From NCBI GenBank assembly GCA_964607965.1, contig CAZSMH010000046.1:1-15231 (forward strand): 15,231 bases of DNA, given 5' to 3'. The notes under the pieces were generated by a model, which worked only from the letters and a program-made list of their open reading frames with translations, did not search any database and was not told the origin of the DNA. Positions 7,564-13,273 of this stretch are shown here, in pieces. Position 1 is the stretch's first letter. Each line of letters opens with the position of its first letter. Origin of the DNA: SZUA-584 sp964607965. Its GTDB lineage: Bacteria > Bacillota > Clostridia > Christensenellales > SZUA-584. A program made the translations under genes and the position numbers.

Positions 7564-7860
7564 CTATTCCTGCTTTAAATGCTCAAGCTGTTCTAAAGCT
7601 TCTTCCGAAAGCGTAAGGTAGTACGCCTGATCAGATTCTGCCTCGGTGTTTCTGTTTTTAGCTTGGGCGGCTAACACATATTTAAGCTGCACAGCAGAAG
7701 CCGAAGCTTTTTTACTGCCTTTTGTTTTTATCAAGGCTTCGCTTCCAGCCTGTTCGGCTGCTCTTGCAGTGCCGGCGGAATTTGCATTATGTATGCTGGC
7801 GTTTAATACACTCATCGCACCGCTAGACTGCGCGCCCTGCAGTACGGATATGCCGGACAT
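7564..7860 (-). CDS. Uncharacterised 98-residue protein under c-di-GMP riboswitch control
   Basis: I do not recognise this protein. The gene is convincing: an AAAGGAG ribosome binding site (7874-7868 on the minus strand) lies seven bases before the ATG, and upstream are a sigma-A promoter, a c-di-GMP-I aptamer and an intrinsic terminator. The first 40 or so residues are rich in Ala, Ser, Gly and Asn (for example SVLNASIHNANSAG at about 17-30), the middle is basic (KTKGSKKAS), and the C-terminal 40 residues look helical and acidic (SEEALEQLEHLKQE). No signal peptide, membrane segment, cysteine or catalytic motif is visible, so a small structural, adaptor or regulatory protein is more likely than an enzyme. 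Control by c-di-GMP suggests a part in motility, adhesion, biofilm or surface behaviour, but that rests on the riboswitch alone. It converges with sufCB, and the terminator at 7477-7530 may work weakly in this direction too. Confidence 0.75.
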   Translation of the reverse strand: MSGISVLQGAQSSGAMSVLNASIHNANSAGTARAAEQAGSEALIKTKGSKKASASAVQLKYVLAAQAKNRNTEAESDQAYYLTLSEEALEQLEHLKQE

Positions 7861-7891
7861 AAGTTACTCCTTTCTGCACCTGATTTTAAAT

Positions 7892-7922
7892 AAAAAACCC
7901 TTGCTTATACCAACGGCAAGGG
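7892..7922 (-). terminator. Intrinsic terminator in the riboswitch expression platform
   Basis: On the minus strand CCCTTGC (7922-7916) pairs over seven bases with GCAAGGG (7904-7898), followed directly by TTTTTTA. It lies between the aptamer and the start codon, where it would stop transcription before the 98-residue gene. Confidence 0.85.
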
Positions 7923-7947
7923 GTGCAAACAAAATTATTTGCAACCC
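7920..7947 (-). promoter_or_regulatory. Possible antiterminator hairpin
   Basis: On the minus strand GGGTTGCAAA (7947-7938) can pair with TTTGCACCCC (7929-7920) with one mismatch. This uses both the 3' closing strand of the aptamer (GGGTTGC) and three of the C residues of the terminator stem, so it would be mutually exclusive with either. The predicted logic is an OFF switch: ligand holds the aptamer, the antiterminator cannot form and the terminator folds. The pairing is seen; the direction of control is inferred. Confidence 0.55.
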
Positions 7948-8016
7948 GACTGTCATAGCATAAGCCTTAGACTCGTAGCTTTGCGTCCCGTCCTTTCGGA
8001 AGGTTTGCCCGTTTTG
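7941..8016 (-). promoter_or_regulatory. Cyclic di-GMP-I (GEMM-I) riboswitch aptamer
   Basis: Read on the minus strand, this has the GEMM-I conserved core in order: GGGCAAACC; a short hairpin capped by a GAAA tetraloop (TTCCGAAAGGA); GGGACGCAAAGC; a second helix with the tetraloop-receptor strands CTAAG and TATGA; then CAGTCGGGTTGC closing the aptamer. The receptor has T and A where the classic 11-base receptor has a C-G pair, which preserves pairing. The closing helix P1 is short (GCAA with TTGC, plus CC with GG), leaving it open to competition from the antiterminator. The aptamer lies about 15-20 bases after the predicted transcription start and some 80 bases before the gene it controls. Confidence 0.92.
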
Positions 8017-8036
8017 TGTTTCTTTTATTATTAACT

Positions 8037-8065
8037 ATTATATAATACACTTTTAGAAATTTCAA
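8037..8065 (-). promoter_or_regulatory. Sigma-A promoter of the riboswitch transcript
   Basis: On the minus strand TTGAAA (8065-8060) and a perfect TATAAT (8042-8037) are spaced by exactly 17 bases. The predicted start is near 8030, just ahead of the c-di-GMP aptamer. Confidence 0.8.
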
Positions 8066-8083
8066 ACATTTTTTTTAAAAGAA

Positions 8084-8101
8084 TTAGAATATGTTAGAAT
8101 A
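8084..8101. repeat. Two direct repeats with 10-base period upstream of the riboswitch promoter
   Basis: TTAGAATA occurs at 8084-8091 and again at 8094-8101 (TATTCTAA on the strand of the promoter). The period of 10 bases is about one turn of the helix, and the pair ends about 18 bases upstream of the -35 box, separated from it by an A/T tract. This is the geometry of tandem half-sites for a response regulator or similar activator, but AT-rich DNA makes chance repeats likely. Confidence 0.3.
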
Positions 8102-8144
8102 GCATGTTTTTAAGTGGTACTAAAGTAAAAAATTATTCGTAATG

Positions 8145-8480
8145 TCATTCTATTTTCACGTTTGTTCCGACAGATACAAGATGGTATAACTCTTCGGCAT
8201 CTTTGTTAAACATGCGTATGCATCCTTTGGAAACAGCCTTGCCAATGGCTGAGGGGTTGTTTGTGCCGTGTATGCCTATATGCGGCTTTGACAATCCCAT
8301 CCAGCGTGTACCAAAAGGCCCTCCGGGATTTAATGACTTGTTCGCTATGGCAAAGTTCCCTTTGGGTGTCGGGGAAGAGGGTTTGCCTACGGCAACAGTA
8401 TATGTTTTATAAAGAGCACCGTCGCGGTACAATAATAGTTTTCTTTGTGCAGTTTTTATTACAATAGAATAGACCGACAT
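8145..8480 (-). CDS. Minimal L,D-transpeptidase (YkuD domain)
   Basis: A 111-residue protein that is essentially just the YkuD catalytic domain, which in relatives forms 3-3 peptidoglycan cross-links or attaches proteins to the wall. The N-terminal strands (YSIVIKTAQRKLLLYRDG) are typical, and the catalytic motif H71-G-T, then S84-K-G-C87-I-R-M is complete with C87 as nucleophile; TPKGNFAI (about 38-45) is also conserved. No signal peptide, membrane segment or LysM domain is present. The start is fixed: an in-frame TAG lies six codons upstream of the ATG at 8480, and GAGGG precedes the ATG by about eight bases. Other small clostridial members also lack an export signal, so how it reaches the wall, or whether it acts inside spores or the cytoplasm, is not clear. 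The gene lies between the amidase gene and the riboswitch cassette, all on one strand but with sizeable gaps. Confidence 0.88.
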   Translation of the reverse strand: MSVYSIVIKTAQRKLLLYRDGALYKTYTVAVGKPSSPTPKGNFAIANKSLNPGGPFGTRWMGLSKPHIGIHGTNNPSAIGKAVSKGCIRMFNKDAEELYHLVSVGTNVKIE

Positions 8481-8695
8481 TCTTAAAGCCCTCTTATACT
8501 ATACTTTTATATTATATTATTTTGCTGAAGATATTGATACAGGCTGCAACGACATACAATGAGGTAAGTTTAATAATAGTATCTTTATGAGAACATTTGC
8601 TTTAAAAACTCAATTGTTTATGTGCTTAATAAAACGATAGGGCTGTAAACTTTTCGTCTGAATATTAGCAGATGCAAAATTTAAGAAGCGCCCGC

Positions 8696-9811
8696 TCAGT
8701 AGTGTACGCTTATCAGATAAAAAGTGGTGCCGTTATAACGCCATCCGATATCCCACGGTACGCGGTATCGGTCGGCATTGTGGCAGTTGACGAGCGGATA
8801 CCCTTTGGAATCGAAACCCGTAACTACCGCAACGTGCGACACTTTACCTTTTTTTGCGTATGCGATGATATCACCAGGCTGCAGGCTGTACGCATGTTTA
8901 TAAATATCAGCATATTTTCCGCTGGAAATAAGCGATGCCCTGCCGCTGTATAACAAATAGTCTTTTAGCGCCCGTGCTTTTATCCATGAATAGCTACCCT
9001 TCCCGGCCTTGTAATTCCAAGAGGAGTTTTTCTTAAAACCGCCGCCCTCAAAAAGCACCTGCGATACAAAGTTGGCGCAGTCTCCTCCCAGCGAATTGTA
9101 ATCAGAGTACTTATTGTTGTAGCCCGTGCGTACGTCAAACGCGGCGCCGCAGTATTTATCGGCATACTCAACCGCAGCTTTTCTTCTTTCGTTTATACCC
9201 AAATCATCTTTGGGCGGCTGAGACTGTATTGATTCGCTTATTCCCTCCGGAAGTTTGTCGGTATCAAGAATGCAGGAGAGAGGGTCGTCATACCATTCGC
9301 GGCTTATGATAAAGCTGTCGCCATCAGGTATTAAATCAATAGAATGATAAGTACCTAAAAAAAACGAGTTTACTGTGTCCGGCTCGTTTTTATACGAATA
9401 CATATACTCATTTGACGCAACGATGTAAAATGAATAGCCCCTTCCAACCTGCTTTACGCGCTTAATAATAAATTCACTGCACACGCTCAGTATTATGCAC
9501 CCTTGTTTTTCCGCCCAGCCGGAGAGGTATTCTGCTCTGCGCACTTCGTTTTCATATGCCCAAAGGCCGTTGCGCTCATCCGTAAGATACATCGTTTTTA
9601 ATTTATCAAAATCCGTATTAAATACGGCTTGGTTGCGCGTATTAAATATTGCTTTAATAATATTCGTCCATTTTGTATTTTCGTCAATTGATATTGTTTC
9701 AAGGCTTAACTGCGGAATACAGGTAATAATAAACGCTGCTAACAGCACAAAGACAAACAGAAAAACGCAAAATAATAACGTCGTCTTTTTAACTGCTTTA
9801 AATATTAACAT
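8696..9811 (-). CDS. Membrane-anchored Amidase_6-domain protein
   Basis: A 371-residue protein with an N-terminal membrane segment (about residues 10-31, preceded by KAVKK, so probably a signal anchor facing outward), a central region of about 170 residues I do not recognise, and a C-terminal putative amidase domain (Amidase_6, papain-like fold). In that domain the nucleophile is C245 in GGDCANFVSQ, followed by histidines H326 (VSHVAVVTG) and H344 (CHNADRYRVPW). GGDCANF, GDIIAY and HNADRYR with a C-terminal TFYLISVHY are typical. Relatives are thought to cut peptide or amide bonds in the cell wall. The ribosome binding site GAGGAG lies six bases before the ATG. A 215-base gap without a clear terminator or other gene separates it from the L,D-transpeptidase gene downstream, so joint transcription cannot be decided. 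Both act on the wall, which is suggestive only. Confidence 0.85.
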   Translation of the reverse strand: MLIFKAVKKTTLLFCVFLFVFVLLAAFIITCIPQLSLETISIDENTKWTNIIKAIFNTRNQAVFNTDFDKLKTMYLTDERNGLWAYENEVRRAEYLSGWAEKQGCIILSVCSEFIIKRVKQVGRGYSFYIVASNEYMYSYKNEPDTVNSFFLGTYHSIDLIPDGDSFIISREWYDDPLSCILDTDKLPEGISESIQSQPPKDDLGINERRKAAVEYADKYCGAAFDVRTGYNNKYSDYNSLGGDCANFVSQVLFEGGGFKKNSSWNYKAGKGSYSWIKARALKDYLLYSGRASLISSGKYADIYKHAYSLQPGDIIAYAKKGKVSHVAVVTGFDSKGYPLVNCHNADRYRVPWDIGWRYNGTTFYLISVHY

Positions 9812-9910
9812 ATCTTTCTCCTCAAACGGCGCTATTAATAAAATATGAAAAAGGTACTGCGGGTAGACGTTGGCATTTAAAATTATGTGATTAAACCGTT
9901 TCTTTATTCT

Positions 9911-9947
9911 AAAAAAACGCCGAAACTATATCTTCAGCGTTTTTTTT
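9911..9947. terminator. Bidirectional intrinsic terminator after the cupin gene
   Basis: AACGC and GCGTT pair over five bases, then a C/A mismatch, then GAA with TTC. A run of seven A lies on the left and at least seven T on the right, so the hairpin has a U tract in either direction. It lies eight bases past the cupin stop and should end the minus-strand cupin transcript. Confidence 0.8.
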
Positions 9948-9954
9948 GGAAAGA

Positions 9955-10512
9955 TCAGTATCCGTTATGATTTTCGGCAGCCTCGGCAATTGCCTTGGTT
10001 TGGTGCACTGTTCCCGGCGGATGCTGCGGCGGTGCATAAATAGAATACAGCTTTAAAGGTTTATTGCCCGTATTGGTAAGATTGTGCCATTTTCCCGCCG
10101 GTATAATGACTGCAAAATCATCATAGACTCTTTTCTTAAAATCGAGCCTGTCTTTTCTGTCGCCCATTTCAACAAGCCCCTGGCCCTCTTCGATACGGAT
10201 AAACTGGTCAAGATGAGGATGCGATTCTAAACCTATATCTTCTCCGGCATTAATGCTCATCAAAGTAAGCTGCAGATTATCTCCCGTCCACAAAGCGGTG
10301 CGAAAAGTATTATTAAGCAAAGTTGCTTCTTCAATATTAACGGCAAAAGGCTCTGGCCCGTAATCTTCAAAGCTGGTATATTGCATATCATGTCTGCCGA
10401 AATTAGCGTCATAAGTATACGGATTCGTTCCGTAAGCATCATATCGGCCGCACGAATTATCCGTTCTGTAATATTCATCGTAAGGACGGTATCGCCTGTA
10501 AGGATAATACAT
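9955..10512 (-). CDS. Cupin-domain protein with tyrosine-rich N terminus
   Basis: A 185-residue protein. The first 50 residues are a low-complexity Tyr/Arg/Asp-rich segment, with 12 tyrosines in the first 45 residues (MYYPYRRYRPYDEYYR and on). From about 60 a single cupin barrel follows: motif 1 GEDIGLESHPHLDQFIRIEEG (metal ligands H98 and H100, with Q103 where many cupins have glutamate further on) and motif 2 PAGKWHNLTN (H143). The cupin part resembles small clostridial cupins annotated as sugar-isomerase-like, for which activity is usually unproven. Tyrosine-rich tails are common in spore coat proteins, which suggests a coat or outer-layer role, but that is inference. AAAGGAG lies eight bases before the ATG. 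A terminator follows directly. The divergent neighbour is the orphan glycosyltransferase gene. Confidence 0.85.
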   Translation of the reverse strand: MYYPYRRYRPYDEYYRTDNSCGRYDAYGTNPYTYDANFGRHDMQYTSFEDYGPEPFAVNIEEATLLNNTFRTALWTGDNLQLTLMSINAGEDIGLESHPHLDQFIRIEEGQGLVEMGDRKDRLDFKKRVYDDFAVIIPAGKWHNLTNTGNKPLKLYSIYAPPQHPPGTVHQTKAIAEAAENHNGY

Positions 10513-10541
10513 CTCTCTGCTCCTTTCATGTTGTATATTCT

Positions 10542-10570
10542 TATCATATGCATATAGCCGGAAGGTGTGT
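10542..10570 (-). promoter_or_regulatory. Possible late mother-cell (SigK-like) promoter for the cupin gene
   Basis: On the minus strand CATATGATA (10550-10542) fits the SigK -10 form CATA-n3-TA, and an AC within the CACACA stretch (10570-10565) lies about 16 bases upstream. No sigma-A promoter is obvious here. The motifs are short and degenerate, so this is only a candidate. Confidence 0.25.
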
Positions 10571-10647
10571 TTTTGGCCGGAAACTTGCAGAATTTATATG
10601 AATGCAGCCTTAAACAAACTTGTCGCTCAACCGATGCGGATTAATTA

Positions 10648-10656
10648 TGATATAAT
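10648..10656 (+). promoter_or_regulatory. Extended -10 promoter for the orphan glycosyltransferase
   Basis: TGATATAAT is a full extended -10 element (TGn-TATAAT). No convincing -35 box lies at 17 bases, which extended -10 promoters can tolerate. Transcription would start near 10663, giving a leader of about 30 bases. Confidence 0.6.
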
Positions 10657-10692
10657 ATAAAAAAGTTCAATGATGATTAGTTTTGAAAGGTA

Positions 10693-11943
10693 GTGAAAAA
10701 AATCAATAATATTAAAGTCGGCATCGGATTTGCCACTGGAAGAAAAAGTTTTAAAAAAGTACTGAGAACAAACATATACAACTGGAAAGAATCAGGTTTA
10801 GTGGAAAACAGTAAAATTAGTTTAAATCTTATCGTTGCCTACGATCTTAGTTATAATAATACGAAAAAGACTGACTACACCAACATGAAACAAAATTTGG
10901 TAGAGCAGATTGACAGCAGTAAATTTATTGGGGCTATTACAAAAAACGAAGAGATAGATTATCTTGTTCGAGAGCATGTCATCAACATTAATGAAGCCCG
11001 TATGATATTCGGCAGAGGATATGCGGCCAAACGCAACGCTGTTTTGTATCATGCTATAAAGTGCAATATAGATTACCTGATTTTTTTAGATGACGACGAA
11101 TATCCGCTGGCAGCAACCAAGGGGCGCGATACTATCCTCTGGTGCGGCCAGCACGTTGTGCTAAACCACCTTAAATATATATCTTCTGCAGATATCACCA
11201 ATGGACATCACTGCGGATATGTTTCGCCTATCCCATATATAAATTTTAATGATAAAATGACTGAATCGGATTTTCGTAATTTTATTGAAGCCATCAGTAA
11301 TGATATCATCAATTGGGACTCTTTAAAAACTATTATACAAAACGGCGGAGTTACCTATGCAGACAATAATATACTAACCATTGATGAGCCTGTTGAAGTT
11401 ATGACAGTAAACAAAGCCAAATTTATATCAGGAGCTAATTTGTGTATCAACCTAACTGATCCTAGCCGTGTGTTTCCTTTTTATAATCCACCGGGAGCGA
11501 GAGGAGAAGACACTTTTTTAAGTACTTGCTTGGGCGAAAGAAAAGTACTGAGGGTTCCCGTCTACACATTTCATGACGGGTTTTCTACCTATAAAGACCT
11601 GTTGCACGGTGTTCTTCCCGTGCGGTTAAAGTTTATTAAAGCCGATACTGAAAAGATTATTAAACGCTTTTACAATGCTTGTATAGGCTGGATTCGCTAT
11701 AAACCGCTTTTGCTCTATATTACAGAACGGAGCAGCTATGAAAAAAAGATAAATGAAATAGAAAAAAGGTTAGAAGAGTCGTTGCCAAAAATCTGCGATT
11801 ATTTTCGAAAGCCTGATTTTATGAAGGTTCTCGCTGAATTAAAAGTATACAATAGGAATGTTAAAAAGCACTATAATGAATTTATTGAAACAAAACGTAT
11901 TTGGGCAAATATAATGGAACATTTTGCGCATATACGAAAATAA
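10693..11943 (+). CDS. Glycosyltransferase-like protein (GT-A fold, DDD motif)
   Basis: A 416-residue protein, probably a GT-A-fold (family 2-like) glycosyltransferase. After an N-terminal strand (IKVGIGFATGRK) and a region that aligns with nucleotide-sugar folds, RGYAAKRNAVLYHA precedes YLIFLDDDEYP at about residues 128-138, whose DDD is the likely DxD metal/sugar-nucleotide site. FISGANLCINL and the acidic GARGEDTFLS (about 270-279) fit the acceptor/catalytic side. The last 100 residues are basic and helical. No membrane segment is seen. The donor and acceptor cannot be told. The start is GTG at 10693; a TGA lies in frame at 10684, so it cannot extend upstream, although the AAAGG site is only two bases from the GTG. 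The gene is clearly more AT-rich than its neighbours and is followed at once by the scaffold gap, so partner genes may be missing. Confidence 0.75.
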   Translation: MKKINNIKVGIGFATGRKSFKKVLRTNIYNWKESGLVENSKISLNLIVAYDLSYNNTKKTDYTNMKQNLVEQIDSSKFIGAITKNEEIDYLVREHVININEARMIFGRGYAAKRNAVLYHAIKCNIDYLIFLDDDEYPLAATKGRDTILWCGQHVVLNHLKYISSADITNGHHCGYVSPIPYINFNDKMTESDFRNFIEAISNDIINWDSLKTIIQNGGVTYADNNILTIDEPVEVMTVNKAKFISGANLCINLTDPSRVFPFYNPPGARGEDTFLSTCLGERKVLRVPVYTFHDGFSTYKDLLHGVLPVRLKFIKADTEKIIKRFYNACIGWIRYKPLLLYITERSSYEKKINEIEKRLEESLPKICDYFRKPDFMKVLAELKVYNRNVKKHYNEFIETKRIWANIMEHFAHIRK

Positions 11944-11952
11944 TATTCGGGC

Positions 11953-12052
11953 NNNNNNNNNNNNNNNNNNNNNNNNNNNNNNNNNNNNNNNNNNNNNNNN
12001 NNNNNNNNNNNNNNNNNNNNNNNNNNNNNNNNNNNNNNNNNNNNNNNNNNNN
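11953..12052. other. Scaffold gap of 100 Ns
   Basis: Exactly 100 unknown bases, the conventional placeholder for a gap of unknown length. The real distance between the glycosyltransferase gene and what follows is unknown, and whole genes could be missing here. Confidence 0.98.
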
Positions 12053-12072
12053 TTTTAAAATGGTGTTTGGTT

Positions 12073-12198
12073 ATGAACGTTAGAAAGTGTAACAGACTAA
12101 TCAATGTAATAATTATGAGTTGTATCCCCAGAGCTTTTTGGATTATATTTTTATTCTTCAATTTCTTCACTACGCTTTTTGCGTTAGCAATAAAATAG
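12073..12198 (+). CDS. Doubtful 41-residue hydrophobic peptide next to the gap
   Basis: An ATG frame of 41 residues: a short basic start (MNVRKCNR) followed by two hydrophobic runs (LINVIIMSCIP and FWIIFLFFNFFTTLFALAI) that could form a membrane helix. There is no proper ribosome binding site before the ATG and the DNA is so AT-rich that hydrophobic frames arise by chance; the opposite strand has one too. It starts 20 bases after the gap, so the true gene, if any, may begin in missing sequence. Confidence 0.2.
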   Translation: MNVRKCNRLINVIIMSCIPRAFWIIFLFFNFFTTLFALAIK

Positions 12199-12281
12199 AA
12201 TCAAGGCAACGCGTTTGTCTTCTCGAAACGTTATTTAAAAGCGTTAATAGGGGCTACATTAAAGTAAAATTTCAAATTAGC

Positions 12282-12440
12282 ATGAATAAAACCTGTTACA
12301 ACTTACGCAAATCAAATTATGGCGTTAATGTCCTATCAGATTGCGTTACCAGTTATGATAAACAGGAAATTGACGAAATGCTGCGATATTATGAAAGTAA
12401 AGGTAGTATAATTATTTGTTTGAATGACCTATTAATATAA
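12282..12440 (+). CDS. Doubtful 52-residue hypothetical protein
   Basis: An ATG frame encoding 52 residues, with a plausible helical segment YDKQEIDEMLRYYESKG near the C terminus and no recognisable domain. The frame is open further upstream to 12093, but the only earlier start is a TTG without a ribosome binding site. In its favour is the strong terminator 20 bases after its stop; against it is the lack of a ribosome binding site at the ATG. It may be the 3' end of a gene broken at or near the gap. Confidence 0.28.
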   Translation: MNKTCYNLRKSNYGVNVLSDCVTSYDKQEIDEMLRYYESKGSIIICLNDLLI

Positions 12441-12460
12441 GTTCTTTCAATATAAAATCG

Positions 12461-12495
12461 CAAAGCGCGGCGGGCTTTTTTCGTCCGCCGTTTTA
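12461..12495 (+). terminator. Intrinsic terminator
   Basis: CGGCGG and CCGCCG form a GC-only six-pair stem around a T-rich loop and are followed by TTTT. An alternative AAAGC/GCTTT hairpin runs straight into TTTTTTT. Either would end transcription coming from the region after the scaffold gap, which implies a transcription unit there. Confidence 0.7.
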
Positions 12496-12578
12496 CTCGT
12501 TTACTGGACAGCTTAATTATGTTAATATTAGACAACACAGTAGAAACAGACTTGAATAATCACTTTTTTGGAGTTTTT

Positions 12579-12959
12579 ATGAAAAGAGCCGCAGTTTCGA
12601 ACGGCGATTTTGAACAGATCAGTAAAGAGATTTTTCTTATTAATATTAATGACGCTGTAGAACTATCATACATAACTTCAATGCTAAAAGAGGAAAAAAT
12701 ACCGTACAGGCTGGTATCCGAAGATATGGGGCTGCACCTTCAGATTATTCACGGCAGGAGTTTTTTAGGGCGCAGCATTTATGTGCGCAGATGTGATTAT
12801 GCGCAGGCTATGGAAATTGTTAAGTCATACAAAACGCAGATAATCCCACAGCGTGAGTTGGAGGGCACTTTCACTCCTCTCAAGAGAAATATAAGTCTTT
12901 TTGGTATTTTTATATTGGCGTATTTGATCATCACCATTACACTGTTTGGCTATGTATAG
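12579..12959 (+). CDS. DUF2007-like signal-transducing-type protein with C-terminal membrane helix
   Basis: A 126-residue protein. Residues about 15-85 resemble the small DUF2007 fold: a strand EIFLININD, a helix over AVELSYITSMLKEEKIP, a strand YRLVSEDMG, and a closing SIYVRRCDYAQAMEIVKSY. In relatives this ACT/PII-like module often senses or binds other proteins; its biochemical role is unknown. Residues about 106-125 (SLFGIFILAYLIITITLFGYV) are a single membrane helix, so the domain is tethered to the membrane, most likely on the cytoplasmic side. I chose the ATG at 12579, with GGAG six bases ahead (TTGGAGTTTTT), rather than the in-frame ATG at 12519, which has no ribosome binding site and would add 20 residues not typical of the family. 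It has its own unit after the terminator at 12461-12495. No terminator is seen behind it. Confidence 0.7.
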   Translation: MKRAAVSNGDFEQISKEIFLININDAVELSYITSMLKEEKIPYRLVSEDMGLHLQIIHGRSFLGRSIYVRRCDYAQAMEIVKSYKTQIIPQRELEGTFTPLKRNISLFGIFILAYLIITITLFGYV

Positions 12960-12981
12960 ACGATAAAGTGTTGAAATATAA

Positions 12982-13209
12982 ATCAGCTATGCTCAATTTT
13001 TTTGCGGAGGAGCTGGTCGCGATTACTATATTGGAATAATTTACTCAAATAATGGAGAACCCATAACTGATCAGCTTGATGATCACATGAACGAGAGTTA
13101 TATTAGCTTTACAAAATCAGGTGATGGCTGGGAGGGGATATGGAGTGGTAATCGATATCATTGCGAGAAAACTACTGGTAACTGGTACGTTTATCAAACG
13201 TGGTGGTAA
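12982..13209 (+). pseudogene. Remnant of an unknown Trp/Tyr-rich protein, 3' end only
   Basis: A frame of 75 residues, open from just after a TAA at 12979-12981, reads like real protein: CGGAGRDYYIGIIYSNNGEP early on, then acidic LDDHMNESY, and a C terminus rich in aromatic and Gly residues (GDGWEGIWSGNRYH, NWYVYQTWW). It has no start codon except an internal ATG and no ribosome binding site in the right place. The frame passes a run of seven T (12997-13003); one extra T would join it to an ATG at 12989, so a frameshift there is possible. The aromatic C terminus suggests a small secreted or surface protein. I do not recognise the family. It lies in the AT-rich stretch between the DUF2007-like gene and yyaL. 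Confidence 0.4.
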
Positions 13210-13273
13210 CAGAACAACTAATAATAAATCAAATCTGCTTCGGAGATAATATCAATGATTAAGGAGCGGATAA

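Noticed and set aside
8481..8695. Possible small RNA or terminator between the L,D-transpeptidase and amidase genes
   Set aside because: AT-rich with several TATA-like stretches but no consistent -35/-10 pair, no hairpin with U tract, and no convincing frame.
11871..12170. Minus-strand hydrophobic frame reading through the Ns
   Set aside because: It spans unknown sequence, starts at GTG without a ribosome binding site and overlaps the end of the glycosyltransferase gene; probably an effect of AT-rich composition.
12120..12281. TTG-started extension of the 52-residue hypothetical ORF
   Set aside because: No ribosome binding site; the protein in this part looks like noncoding translation.
12519..12578. 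Longer DUF2007-like protein from the ATG at 12519
   Set aside because: No ribosome binding site there, while GGAG is well placed before the ATG at 12579.
13187..13201. Perfect inverted repeat ACGTTT-ATC-AAACGT
   Set aside because: It lies inside the protein-like remnant, is isolated, has no T run and no nearby promoter, so a chance palindrome is the simplest reading.
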